35,739 nt of DNA from Bacteroidota bacterium (GCA_024244665.1 JAAEOI010000278.1:1-35739), one strand, 5' to 3'. Positions 24,881-33,091 are shown, counted from the stretch's first letter. Notes: a model not told the origin generated them from the sequence alone. Numbers and translations are program-made.

Positions 24881-24920
24881 TTTGATTCACGAAAACAATG
24901 TACTGTTATTTTTGTAACAG
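24881..24920 (+). promoter_or_regulatory. Promoter of the sulfur operon with inverted repeat
   Basis: TTTG at 24881-24884 and TATTTTTG at 24907-24914 fit the -33/-7 consensus with 22 bp between. The -7 box lies inside the inverted repeat CTGTTATTTTTGTAACAG (24903-24920), so a protein bound there would block transcription. The start codon is at 24948. Confidence 0.4.
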
Positions 24921-24947
24921 AAAAATCAAACAATAATTAACAATATT

Positions 24948-26186
24948 ATGAAAAAGATTTTAATACTTGGAGGTGGTACTGCCGGCACTATGATGGCAAA
25001 TAAGCTTTTCAAGGTCCTGGACCGCATGGAATGGGAAATTACCATTGTTGATCAGCACAAGACCCATTACTATCAGCCAGGCTTCCTTTTCATTCCATTT
25101 GGTATCTACAATAAATCGGATGTGATCAAGCCCAAGGGTGATTTCTTCCCTTCCGGAGTGAATGTGATTTACCAGGAGATAGACAGGGTAGTGGGAGAGG
25201 AGAACCGGGTCAATTTAATGGATGGGACCTCTCTGAAATATGACTTTCTGATCATTGCAACCGGGACCCAGACCCGTCCCGATGAAACCCCCGGACTACT
25301 TGGTGAAGAGTGGCGGAAAAGCATTTTCGATTTCTATACAATCGAGGGTGCGGTGGCCCTGCAACAGTTCTTCAAGACCTGGGAAGGCGGGAAACTGGTC
25401 CTGTGCATATCCGAGCTGCCCTTTAAATGTCCGGTTGCCCCCATCGAGTTTGTTTGTCTGGCCGAGGCCTACTTCACTGAAAAGGGGATCCGCGATAAGG
25501 TGGATATAACCTATGTCACCCCCCTTCCGGGAGCATTTACTAAACCCATTGCCACGAAAATGCTGAGCCAACTCCTGGATGAGAAGAACATCAAAGTAAT
25601 CCCCGATTTTTACCTGGAGAGTGTGGACAATGAAAAGAAGGTCCTGAAATCTTATGATGATATTGAGGTCCCCTTTGATGCACTCACCATTGTTCCGGTA
25701 AATATGGGATCTGAGATGGTTGAACGCAGTGGCCTGGGCGACGACATGAATTATGTTGAGACCGATAAGGAGACCCTGCAGTCCAAGAAATTTGAGAACA
25801 TATTCGTCCTTGGTGATGCCGCCAATCTTCCCACATCCAAAGCGGGATCAGTGGCACATTTTGCAGCAGAGATCCTCTTTGAAAACATAATGAATGCCAT
25901 TGAAAACAGGCCGTTGACGGCAAAATTCGACGGGCATGCCAACTGTTACATCGAAACAGGCTATGGGAAAGGTGCCCTGATCGACTTCAATTATAATACC
26001 GAGCCCCTGCCGGGCACATTCCCGCTTCCGGGAATTGGTCCATTCGGATTACTGCGCAATACCAAGATCAATCACTACGGTAAAATGATTTTCAGGTGGA
26101 TCTACTGGCACATCCTCTTAAAGGGAAAAGAGATGCCTATCGAGGCCCATATGACCATGGCGGGTAAAAAGAATGAGATTGTTTAA
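24948..26186 (+). CDS. Sulfide:quinone oxidoreductase-like flavoprotein
   Basis: The 412-residue protein begins with an FAD Rossmann motif (ILILGGGTAGTMMANKL, residues 4-20). It has a second dinucleotide site, the ATG motif LIIATGTQTRP (about 101-111), and FVLGDAANLPTSKAG near 286-300. Cysteines at 153, 161 (FKCPVAP), 170 and 333 (HANCYIE) include a pair, Cys161 and Cys333, placed like the catalytic disulfide of SQR, and a C-terminal amphipathic region rich in aromatic residues (FRWIYWHILL). It would oxidise sulfide to protein-bound persulfide or polysulfide and reduce quinone at the membrane. It leads an operon of four genes with persulfide carriers. A related NADH-type flavoprotein is the alternative. 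Confidence 0.85.
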   Translation: MKKILILGGGTAGTMMANKLFKVLDRMEWEITIVDQHKTHYYQPGFLFIPFGIYNKSDVIKPKGDFFPSGVNVIYQEIDRVVGEENRVNLMDGTSLKYDFLIIATGTQTRPDETPGLLGEEWRKSIFDFYTIEGAVALQQFFKTWEGGKLVLCISELPFKCPVAPIEFVCLAEAYFTEKGIRDKVDITYVTPLPGAFTKPIATKMLSQLLDEKNIKVIPDFYLESVDNEKKVLKSYDDIEVPFDALTIVPVNMGSEMVERSGLGDDMNYVETDKETLQSKKFENIFVLGDAANLPTSKAGSVAHFAAEILFENIMNAIENRPLTAKFDGHANCYIETGYGKGALIDFNYNTEPLPGTFPLPGIGPFGLLRNTKINHYGKMIFRWIYWHILLKGKEMPIEAHMTMAGKKNEIV

Positions 26187-26197
26187 AAGGAGATCAA

Positions 26198-26857
26198 ATG
26201 GCAGATAATACATCAAAACAAATCGCTGAACTGAACCAGAAGGTGGACACCATCCTGGAATATGTGAACCAGCAGAGATTAAAGTCACAAGCTATTGACG
26301 ACCTCGTTTCAGATGCTTCCCTGATCGGTAAGGAGGTGTATGACAGCACGGTGAAGGCCCTGGATGAACACGAGGTGGTACTGGAGCCAGATGAACTTCG
26401 TGAACTTGGGATCAAGCTGGCGCAGAATGTGGGAAATTTCAATACCATGCTTGATACGCTCGGAAGTGCCATGGACCTGATGAAGGATGTGGGTCCCATC
26501 GCCAACGAGGTAATCATCGATACCACCAAAGCGCTCCATGAGTTTGACGAGAAGGGATACTTCGATTTCATGAAGGAGTTTGGATCCATCATTGACAACA
26601 TTGTCACTCATTATGGAATCAATGATGTCAGGATGCTTGCTGATAACGTGGTAACGATTCTGGATACAGTCAAGAACCTGACCCAACCAGATATGCTAAG
26701 GTCAATCGATAATGCAGTGAAGGTGTTTTCCAACATGGAGACAGAGAATGTACCCGAATACTCGATTTTTAGAGTGATGAGAGAGATCAACAAGCCTGAA
26801 ATGAAAAGGGCATGGGGTTTCCTGTTCACATTTTTAAAGAATATGAGCAATAATTAA
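26198..26857 (+). CDS. DUF1641-family protein
   Basis: The 219-residue, all-helical and acidic protein matches the DUF1641 layout. An N-terminal coiled segment (about 6-28) is followed by repeated amphipathic helices with LGIKLAQNVGNFNTMLDTL (about 70-88) and NLTQPDMLRSIDNAVKVF. It lacks cysteines, a signal peptide and membrane segments. The family is often encoded beside SQR-like flavoproteins and formate dehydrogenase genes and has no proven function. It starts 11 bp after the SQR-like gene, so it may be a docking or assembly subunit. This role is inferred from neighbourhood only. Confidence 0.8.
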   Translation: MADNTSKQIAELNQKVDTILEYVNQQRLKSQAIDDLVSDASLIGKEVYDSTVKALDEHEVVLEPDELRELGIKLAQNVGNFNTMLDTLGSAMDLMKDVGPIANEVIIDTTKALHEFDEKGYFDFMKEFGSIIDNIVTHYGINDVRMLADNVVTILDTVKNLTQPDMLRSIDNAVKVFSNMETENVPEYSIFRVMREINKPEMKRAWGFLFTFLKNMSNN

Positions 26858-26890
26858 TAAACAATTACAATTAACCAATAAGCAAAAATT

Positions 26891-27202
26891 ATGGCACAAA
26901 AAACAATTGCAGGACAGAGTATCGAAGTAAACGATGAAGGATACATGACAGATGCTTCCCAGTGGAACAGGGAGATTGCCCAGGAGATGGCCAAAGAGGA
27001 GGGAATTGAACTAGGCGATAAGCATTTTGAGGTTCTTGAATTCCTTCGCAGCTCAAACGAAAAGGGAGAGACGCTGACTATCAGAAGGCTTGGGAAATCG
27101 GGGATTACCGATATCAAAGGATTGTACCAGCTGTTCCCTGGCGGACCGTTGAAATTATCATCCAAATATGCCGGGATTCCCAAACCCGCGAGTTGTGTAT
27201 AA
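26891..27202 (+). CDS. DsrC/TusE-family sulfur carrier with a single C-terminal cysteine
   Basis: The 103-residue protein matches the DsrC/TusE family, with QWNREIAQEMAKEEGIEL, a central helix-turn-helix-like segment and a C-terminal swinging arm AGIPKPASCV. The penultimate Cys102 (CysA) is present. The position of CysB, 10 residues earlier, is Ser91, so it cannot form the trisulfide that DsrC presents to sulfite reductase. This is the TusE-like state. TusE relays sulfur for tRNA thiolation in proteobacteria, but no tusBCD or mnmA gene is near. With an SQR-like enzyme before it and a DsrE-type protein after it, a persulfide carrier role for sulfide-derived sulfur is more likely. Confidence 0.9.
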   Translation: MAQKTIAGQSIEVNDEGYMTDASQWNREIAQEMAKEEGIELGDKHFEVLEFLRSSNEKGETLTIRRLGKSGITDIKGLYQLFPGGPLKLSSKYAGIPKPASCV

Positions 27203-27226
27203 CCACGTATAAAAGAAACTGAAGAT

Positions 27227-27730
27227 ATGACGACAAACAATGAAAGTCCTTTAAAAAAAGTATGCATCATCTGTGCCAAGGGCACCATCGAAGATGTTTA
27301 CGCTACACTTGTGATGGCCAACGGAGCGGTCATGGAGGGAATTGAAGCAAAGGTATTTTTCACCTTCTTCGGTCTCGATGCAATTACCAAGAAACAGATG
27401 AACAGGATTAAGACTGCTACCGTTGGAAATCCTGCAATGAGGGCTCCCGGCGGACTTCCCTTCCCGACGATCCTTGGAATGATTCCAGGTGTGGAAGCCG
27501 GAGTCTCTGCCATGATGAAAAGTACCATGGATAAGCTGGATATTCCGCCAGTGGATGAATTTCTGGAGATGATTACAGCCGGTGGAGGCGAAATTTATGC
27601 GTGTAAACTGGCCATGGATATGTTCAAGCTGGAGAAAGAAGATCTCTGGGATGAGGTTAAGGCAGTCCTCACCATTGGTGATTTCTACGGCTTGTGCGGT
27701 GGTGAGAACACCCAGATTATTTTTACCTGA
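27227..27730 (+). CDS. DsrE2/DrsH-like sulfurtransferase
   Basis: The 167-residue protein has the DsrE/DrsH fold: a first strand KVCIICAKGT with Cys13 and Cys16, GAVMEGIEAKVFFTFFGLDAI, a mobile middle part (about 70-105) and YACKLAMDMFKL with Cys126, the usual persulfide-carrying position. Cys157 lies in YGLCGGENT. DsrE2-type proteins pass persulfide sulfur between TusA, rhodaneses and DsrC-like carriers; many are membrane-anchored, but I see no clear helix here. It is the last gene of the operon, 24 bp after the DsrC/TusE-like gene. No terminator is obvious before the convergent AraC-family gene. Confidence 0.87.
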   Translation: MTTNNESPLKKVCIICAKGTIEDVYATLVMANGAVMEGIEAKVFFTFFGLDAITKKQMNRIKTATVGNPAMRAPGGLPFPTILGMIPGVEAGVSAMMKSTMDKLDIPPVDEFLEMITAGGGEIYACKLAMDMFKLEKEDLWDEVKAVLTIGDFYGLCGGENTQIIFT

Positions 27731-27776
27731 TGCGGGCAAATCTTAATTCTTATCAGGCACCATTCAGATATCGGAG

Positions 27777-28781
27777 TTACGCGGAGTAAAGAGCCATTAC
27801 CATCTCCCTGTTATACTTATTTCTGTAATCCATAGGAGAGAGACCGGTATACTTTCTAAACACATTTCTAAATGCCTTGGTATCATTATAACCAACCTGC
27901 CACATCACTTCATTTACATTTTTTGTTGAAGACTCCAGACTTTTTTTTGCAGCTTCAATTTTGACGCGTTGTATATATTCTAAAGGGGTATTGGTAGTTG
28001 CTTTTTTAAATCTCCGGACAAAATTCCTTCTACTAATGGAAAAAAGATTTGCCAGGGATTCGACATTGAGCTTCTCCTCAAAATTTTTTTCAATGTACAA
28101 TTGAGCATTTTTGATCGACTCATCCGCATGATCCTTTTGTCCTCTAAAAATGACAAATTGGTTTTGATTATCCCTGTTAAACTCAATTTCAAAAAGTTTG
28201 GAACACCAGATGGCAGTCTCTCTTCCGCAATACTTTTCTACCAGGTGCAGAAGTAAATTCAAAAACGAATATGCTCCGCCACTGGAGTATATTCCATTAT
28301 CTTCATTAATAACTTTGCTGCCTAATAAATTGACATGAGGATACATGCTTCGGAATGCATCTGCGGCGATCCAGTGTGTGGCACAGGATTTACCATTAAG
28401 CAATCCTGTTTCAGCAAGTATAAATGCCCCGGTACAGAGACTCGCTACTTCAGCATTATTCTTAATCCTGTGTTCTCTTATCCATGGTACAAAATCATAA
28501 TTTTTTTTGAGTTCCTCCTCATAATTACCAGTTATTGATGTGACAATTATCAGATCAGTATTTGTAACCTGGTCTATCGTTTTAGTTGGACGAACATTAA
28601 ATGCTCCGTTATACAGAGAAGTTTCCTTATTTAATCCTACAAGATCAATATGAAAGTAATTGTCCTCTCTCTGTCCGCTTTGGATCAAAAAATCATTAAC
28701 ACCGTTAAATACTTTATAGGACCCTACTATAGAGCTTAATACAGATTCACCGGCGGGAACAATAATACTTATATGCTTCAT
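27777..28781 (-). CDS. GlxA-type AraC-family regulator with DJ-1/PfpI domain
   Basis: The ATG at 28779-28781 gives 334 residues beginning MKHISIIVPAG, the usual start of the N-terminal DJ-1/PfpI-like domain (about 1-190). That domain keeps the elbow ASLCTGAFILAETGLLNGKSCATHW, with Cys and His where the amidotransferase-like catalytic residues lie. The C-terminal AraC domain (about 225-325) has two helix-turn-helix units (VESLANLFSISRRNFVRRFKK and VNEVMWQVGYNDTKAFRNVFRKYTGLSP). The longer frame adds 35 residues of poor quality and is rejected. It is divergent from a VOC-fold gene with a 233-bp intergenic region, its likely target. The inducer is unknown. Confidence 0.92.
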   Translation of the reverse strand: MKHISIIVPAGESVLSSIVGSYKVFNGVNDFLIQSGQREDNYFHIDLVGLNKETSLYNGAFNVRPTKTIDQVTNTDLIIVTSITGNYEEELKKNYDFVPWIREHRIKNNAEVASLCTGAFILAETGLLNGKSCATHWIAADAFRSMYPHVNLLGSKVINEDNGIYSSGGAYSFLNLLLHLVEKYCGRETAIWCSKLFEIEFNRDNQNQFVIFRGQKDHADESIKNAQLYIEKNFEEKLNVESLANLFSISRRNFVRRFKKATTNTPLEYIQRVKIEAAKKSLESSTKNVNEVMWQVGYNDTKAFRNVFRKYTGLSPMDYRNKYNREMVMALYSA

Positions 28782-29014
28782 AATGAATTTTTTTGGAAAG
28801 ATATTTATATTTTTTGTCCCAAACAACCCGTGACAATGTCGGAAACACACACCCTCAGTGTCATGTTTGAGAGATATTTTTGTCATGTTCAGATTAAGGA
28901 TAAACTATAAACGAATGAGCGATTTTTTAAGGTTGAACATTATCCGGGAACCTAAACCGTTAGGTGGGAGCAAGTTTGACAGAACAAACATCTATTTATT
29001 ATAAAACAAATACT

Positions 29015-29395
29015 ATGGACAAAACGACAAATTCTTTAAACTGGTTTGAAATACCTGCTGTTGATATTAAAAGGGGTATGGAATTCTATGAAACAATTTT
29101 TGATGTGAAAATGGAGGAGCAGGAAATGGAGGGTAGTAAAATGGCTTTTTTCCCATGGACACCTGGCTCAGGAAAAGCTACAGGTGCCCTAGTTCAAAGC
29201 GACAGGCACAAGCCGAATATGGAAGGAACAATTGTCTATTTGAATGCCGACCCTGCAATGGATAATGTACTGGCCAGGGTTGAAGATGCCGGAGGCAGGA
29301 TTCTTGCCCCTAAAACAAGTATCGGCGAACATGGATACATTGCGTTTGTTATGGATACCGAAGGGAACAATGTAGGTATTCACTCATCAAAGTAG
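29015..29395 (+). CDS. VOC-superfamily (glyoxalase/bleomycin-resistance fold) protein
   Basis: The ATG at 29015 gives a 126-residue protein beginning MDKTTNSLNWFEIPAVDIKRGMEFYE. This is the standard opening of the small VOC-family proteins, with two beta-alpha-beta modules, the second ending GYIAFVMDTEGNNVGIHS. The first metal-ligand position is replaced by NWFEIP and the expected His/Glu set is incomplete, so it is unlikely to be a true glyoxalase I. The longer frame with GAS...NT is rejected. It is divergent from the GlxA-type regulator, which probably controls it, and has a terminator 38 bp after the stop. A small-molecule binding or resistance role is possible. Confidence 0.85.
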   Translation: MDKTTNSLNWFEIPAVDIKRGMEFYETIFDVKMEEQEMEGSKMAFFPWTPGSGKATGALVQSDRHKPNMEGTIVYLNADPAMDNVLARVEDAGGRILAPKTSIGEHGYIAFVMDTEGNNVGIHSSK

Positions 29396-29432
29396 AGCAC
29401 CTTCAGGAAGGTCAGAATTTATTATAACATGA

Positions 29433-29466
29433 AGAGAGTGTCTCAAAAGGGGCACTCTCTATTTTT
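29433..29466 (+). terminator. Terminator after the VOC-fold gene
   Basis: AGAGAGTG (29433-29440) pairs with CACTCTCT (29453-29460) around a 12-nt loop and is followed by ATTTTTT. Confidence 0.8.
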
Positions 29467-29539
29467 TAATATTAACCCCAAAATTTAGACAACAAGTACT
29501 TTTTGATAAATCATTAAACTTGTTATTATTCTGGAGTAC

Positions 29540-30629
29540 CTACTTTCCGCCAAACTCCATCAGGAAGGCTTTAACAAAGGGGTCCAGGTTGCCGTCAAGG
29601 ACCGACTGGACATTCCCGGTTTCGTGGTTGGTGCGAAGGTCTTTTACCAGCTTGTAGGGGTGAAGCACATAGTTGCGAATTTGTGATCCCCATTCGATCT
29701 TCATTTTGTTCCCCTCGATTTCGGCCTGCTTTTCCCGCTTTTTCCGGAGCTCCATTTCGTAGAGGTGTGATTTCAGGATGCGCATGGCATTCTCCCTGTT
29801 CTTCAACTGGGAGCGGGTTTCGGTATTATCGACGGTAATCCCTGTGGGGAGGTGGCGGACACGGACACCGGTCTCCACCTTATTCACATTTTGTCCCCCG
29901 GCACCACCCGATCGGAATGTATCCCACTCAATATCGGCTGGGTTGACCACGATCTCGATGGATTCGTCGATAACCGGGGTCACAAAAATCGAAGCGAATG
30001 AGGTGTGCCTGCGGTTGGCTGAGTCATAGGGTGAAAGCCTCACCAGCCGGTGAACCCCCGATTCACTTTTCAGGAAACCATAGGCAAAGTCGCCGGTAAA
30101 CTCCAGGGTAACCGATTTGATTCCGGCCTCTTCCCCCTGGACCATATGAATTTCCCTGATCTTGTATTTGTGTTTCTCGCCGTATCGGAGATACATGCGC
30201 ATTAGCATTTCGGCCCAGTCCTGGCTCTCGGTGCCCCCTGCACCCGAGTTGATCTTGACGATCGCTCCAAGGCTGTCGGCTTCATCCTGGAGCATATTCT
30301 TGGATTCGAGAGCTTCAATGAGGTTGAGAGCAATGTTAAATTGCTCCTTCACCTCCTTTTCGGACGATTCGCCCTCTTCCAGGAATTCGGACAGTACATT
30401 CAGGTCCTCCACTGCCGTCTCCACCGCGTGGTATCCCTCCACCCAGCTTTTAAGCCGGGCTACTTTCTTCAATTGTTCTTCAGCAGCCTTAGGATCGTTC
30501 CAGAAATCCGGATCGGTGGTCTTTTGCTGCTCCTCTTCTATCTGGATGGTTTTGCCATCCACGTCAAAGATGCCTCCTTAACGCAGCCTGGCGATCACAA
30601 AGGTCTTTAATTTGGTCTGATGTAATCAT
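29540..30629 (-). CDS. prfB: Peptide chain release factor 2 with programmed +1 frameshift
   Basis: Translation starts at the ATG at 30627-30629, reads 21 codons (begins [13 protein letters not shown], ends RRHL) to an in-frame TGA at 30564-30566, and continues in the +1 frame as [14 protein letters not shown] to the TAA-type stop at 29540, giving about 362 residues. The family's GGQ motif ([10 protein letters not shown]) that triggers peptidyl-tRNA hydrolysis is intact. The codon-recognition motif reads SPY ([14 protein letters not shown]) instead of the usual SPF. RF2 terminates at UGA and UAA, and low RF2 favours the frameshift, so the gene regulates itself. recX lies 46 bp upstream and prmC, whose product methylates the GGQ glutamine, precedes it. 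Confidence 0.97.
30563..30578 (-). promoter_or_regulatory. prfB +1 frameshift site
   Basis: On the minus strand the site reads AGGAGGCATCTTTGAC. An internal Shine-Dalgarno-like AGGAGG lies 3 bp before the slippery CTT, followed by the TGA stop and C, which is a poor termination context. This is the canonical arrangement. Confidence 0.95.
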
Positions 30630-30675
30630 AAATATAAATTTGAGGCAAATATATAAAAGAATTCGCTCCGCCTGA

Positions 30676-31173
30676 TTATTCCTTTTCAATCTGGTCCAGC
30701 GCCTTGTAGATCATGTCAGGCTCAAATCCGCGGCCTGCAGCAAATCTGAATAGTTTACCCCTGCGGTTGAAGGGGTTTTCCTCCCTGAGAGAGGCTGACT
30801 TGCCTCGGATTATTTCCAGGCAGGTATGGAACCATGACTCCTGATCGATCTGAGACAGGGCATTTTCAATCTCCGCTTCCCCGACTCTCTTTTGCTTGAG
30901 TATATGAGTAATCTTGATTTTCCCCCAACTGTTTAATTTGAATTTATCACGGGCAAAGGAGCCTGCATAACGGCCGTCATCCAGGAATTTCTCCTCGGTC
31001 AGTTTTCGGATGATCTTTTCAGCATCCCTATCTGCCACATTCCAGTTCCTTAGTTTTTCCCGGATGTGGCTGGTACACTGCTCCTGACGGCTGCAGAGAC
31101 CTGCTGCTCTCTGAAGTGCATTTTCATAATTGCCTCCATCAGATCCTGGCTTCGATGAACCGCTCTTTTTCAT
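30676..31173 (-). CDS. recX: Regulatory protein RecX
   Basis: From the ATG at 31171-31173 the protein is 165 residues; a longer frame adds 13. It has the RecX three-helix repeats: ALQRAAGLCSRQEQCTSHIREKLRNW, then KIIRKLTEEKFLDDGRYAGSFARDKFKLNSWGKIKITHILKQKRV with the typical DD.RYA motif. RecX binds and restrains RecA filaments. The start overlaps the end of prmC by 35 bp and prfB follows after 46 bp. recA is not in the window, so recX here belongs to a prmC-recX-prfB transcription unit, a layout that ties it to translation genes rather than to recA. Confidence 0.9.
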   Translation of the reverse strand: MKKSGSSKPGSDGGNYENALQRAAGLCSRQEQCTSHIREKLRNWNVADRDAEKIIRKLTEEKFLDDGRYAGSFARDKFKLNSWGKIKITHILKQKRVGEAEIENALSQIDQESWFHTCLEIIRGKSASLREENPFNRRGKLFRFAAGRGFEPDMIYKALDQIEKE

Positions 31174-32002
31174 GAATATCTTTATGGATTGTTGTTTGGG
31201 TAAACCCTGCACCAGCCATCATGCTGGCCACATCCGGACCAAATTTCTCATTGATCTCAAGCCACACGCTTCCGCCCGTTAAGAGGATATCCGGAGAAAG
31301 CCGGGCAATGGCATTATAGAAAATCAGGGGATCGCTATCCTTCACGAACAGAGCTCCATGAGGTTCAAAATCAAGAACGTTACGGTCCATCAGTTTTTTC
31401 TCCCGGTTCAGAACGTAAGGAGGATTGCTGACCACCAGGTCATATTTGTTTCCCGGTGAAACAATTGGCTTTTCTGACAGGATATCCCCATGTATCCATT
31501 CCACGTCAAGTTGATTATGTTCTCCATTGATCCTTGCTAGTTCAAGCGCCTGAACGCTGATATCGAGGCCAAAAACACAGGCGTGAGGGTACTGCTTATT
31601 CAGGGCAAGGGCGATACAGCCCGAGCCAGTACCCAGGTCAAGGATCCGGGAGAGATCATGATCCGTTTTTTGGCTAATAAGGTAAATCATCTCCTCGGTT
31701 TCAGCCCTGGGTATCAGAACGTTTTCGTCGACCCGGATGGTCAAATCGCAGAATTTTGTCTCCCCAAGAATATATTGAATGGGCCGGTTTGTATGAATAT
31801 CAGCTACAATTTCATTAATTTGTGCAATTGTTGCGGCTCCAGGCTGGTGTTGAGGCTCCGTAAGGGATTGGGGGGACGGAAAGCCGCAATGCTCCATGAT
31901 CAGGGTAAGCAGTGCGCTTATTTCACCACCTGAATAAATTTCAGACACCTCTGTTTGAAGGTGTTTCCGGATCTCCCTGAGTGTGGCATGGTTTTGGAGC
32001 AT
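31139..32002 (-). CDS. prmC: Release factor glutamine methyltransferase PrmC
   Basis: The ATG at 32000-32002 gives 287 residues beginning MLQNHATLREIRKHL, the normal helical N-domain. The long extended frame (62 extra residues) runs into the divergent ribD gene and is rejected. The SAM-binding domain has ILDLGTGSGCIALAL (about 120-134) and the catalytic VVSNPPYVLNREK (about 189-201); VLIPRAETEEMI precedes the SAM site. PrmC (HemK) methylates the glutamine of the GGQ motif of RF1 and RF2. Its substrate gene prfB lies in the same operon two genes away. It is divergent from ribD with 30 bp between starts. Confidence 0.95.
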   Translation of the reverse strand: MLQNHATLREIRKHLQTEVSEIYSGGEISALLTLIMEHCGFPSPQSLTEPQHQPGAATIAQINEIVADIHTNRPIQYILGETKFCDLTIRVDENVLIPRAETEEMIYLISQKTDHDLSRILDLGTGSGCIALALNKQYPHACVFGLDISVQALELARINGEHNQLDVEWIHGDILSEKPIVSPGNKYDLVVSNPPYVLNREKKLMDRNVLDFEPHGALFVKDSDPLIFYNAIARLSPDILLTGGSVWLEINEKFGPDVASMMAGAGFTQTTIHKDIHEKERFIEARI

Positions 32003-32032
32003 AAACAAAAATAGTAATAAAGGAAGAGTCAA

Positions 32033-33091
32033 TTGACAGGGCAGGATAAAATATATATGCGTCGTTGTTTTGAACTGGCCAGGAAGGGCCTTGGATTCAC
32101 AAGGACCAATCCACTGGTTGGAAGTGTAATTGTGCACAATGACAGAATCATAGGCGAAGGATACCACCACGAATTCGGCGGTCCACATGCCGAAGTAAAC
32201 GCCATTCGCTCCGTCAGGGACCCATCCCTTCTACCCGATTCAATCCTCTATTGCAACTTAGAACCCTGTGCACATCACGGCAAAACACCCCCCTGTTCTA
32301 TGATGATTCAACAGAAGGGGATCCGGAAGGTGGTAATCTCCAATACAGATCCTTTTCCCAGTGTAAACGGACAGGGTGTCAGGCAGATGGAGCAGGCAGG
32401 AATCACTGTCAAGACCGGTTGTCTTGAGGAGGAGGGATGCCAGCTGAACCGGCGTTTTTTTCATTTCCACAATATGAAGCGGCCCTACGTGATCCTGAAG
32501 TGGGCCCAGACCCAGGATAAATTCATGGATGTGGTCAGGGATCCGGGCGATCCTATCGGAACCAACTGGATTACGGATGAGGTGAGCAGGACCCTGACCC
32601 ATAAGTGGAGGTCGGAAGAGGGTGCCATTATGGTTGGTACCAATACGGTAATTACCGACAATCCCCGCCTGAACGTCAGGAGATGGACCGGTGATCAGCC
32701 TGTGAGAATTACGTTCGACCGAAAAGGGAAGATATCTCCCGACGCGCATATACTGGATGGAAGCCATGATACTCTTGTTTTCACAGGTGTTCCGGGAAAG
32801 TACTCGGGAAGAACCCGAAGCCTGCATGTTGATCCTTCGTATGATATTGATGACCTGATGCAGGAGTTGTACGATCAGCATATCATTTCAGTTTTCGTGG
32901 AGGGCGGTGCAAGATTGCATGACTCATTTCTGCAGTCAGGCCTGTGGGATGAAGCCAGGATTTTTACCGGGAAAATGTCCTTTAGTCAGGGTGTGAAGGC
33001 TCCTGTTATGAAGACAGATCCCATTGAAAAGCTGGTTTTCAATGAGACCGTTCTGGAAGTGTTCATAAATCACAACAGGCCGTTTCATTGA
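32033..33091 (+). CDS. ribD: Bifunctional riboflavin biosynthesis protein RibD
   Basis: The start is a TTG at 32033, preceded by AGGAAGAG at 7 bp spacing; the first ATG at 32057 would cut off the N-terminal TGQDKIYM segment that the family has. The 352-residue protein has a deaminase domain with HAEVNAI (about 50-56) and EPCAHHGKTPPC (about 75-86), where His and two Cys bind zinc. A reductase domain follows from about 148 (PYVILKWAQTQDKF, GTNTVITDNPRLNVR, VEGGARLHDSF). It converts diaminohydroxyphosphoribosylaminopyrimidine to the reduced pyrimidinedione in two steps. It stands alone, without other rib genes, and shares a 30-bp intergenic region with prmC. Confidence 0.96.
   Translation: MTGQDKIYMRRCFELARKGLGFTRTNPLVGSVIVHNDRIIGEGYHHEFGGPHAEVNAIRSVRDPSLLPDSILYCNLEPCAHHGKTPPCSMMIQQKGIRKVVISNTDPFPSVNGQGVRQMEQAGITVKTGCLEEEGCQLNRRFFHFHNMKRPYVILKWAQTQDKFMDVVRDPGDPIGTNWITDEVSRTLTHKWRSEEGAIMVGTNTVITDNPRLNVRRWTGDQPVRITFDRKGKISPDAHILDGSHDTLVFTGVPGKYSGRTRSLHVDPSYDIDDLMQELYDQHIISVFVEGGARLHDSFLQSGLWDEARIFTGKMSFSQGVKAPVMKTDPIEKLVFNETVLEVFINHNRPFH

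Noticed and set aside
32003..32188. Longer N-terminus for PrmC reaching into ribD
   Set aside because: The extra 62 residues have no family match and would overlap the deaminase domain of ribD; MLQNHATL is the normal PrmC start.
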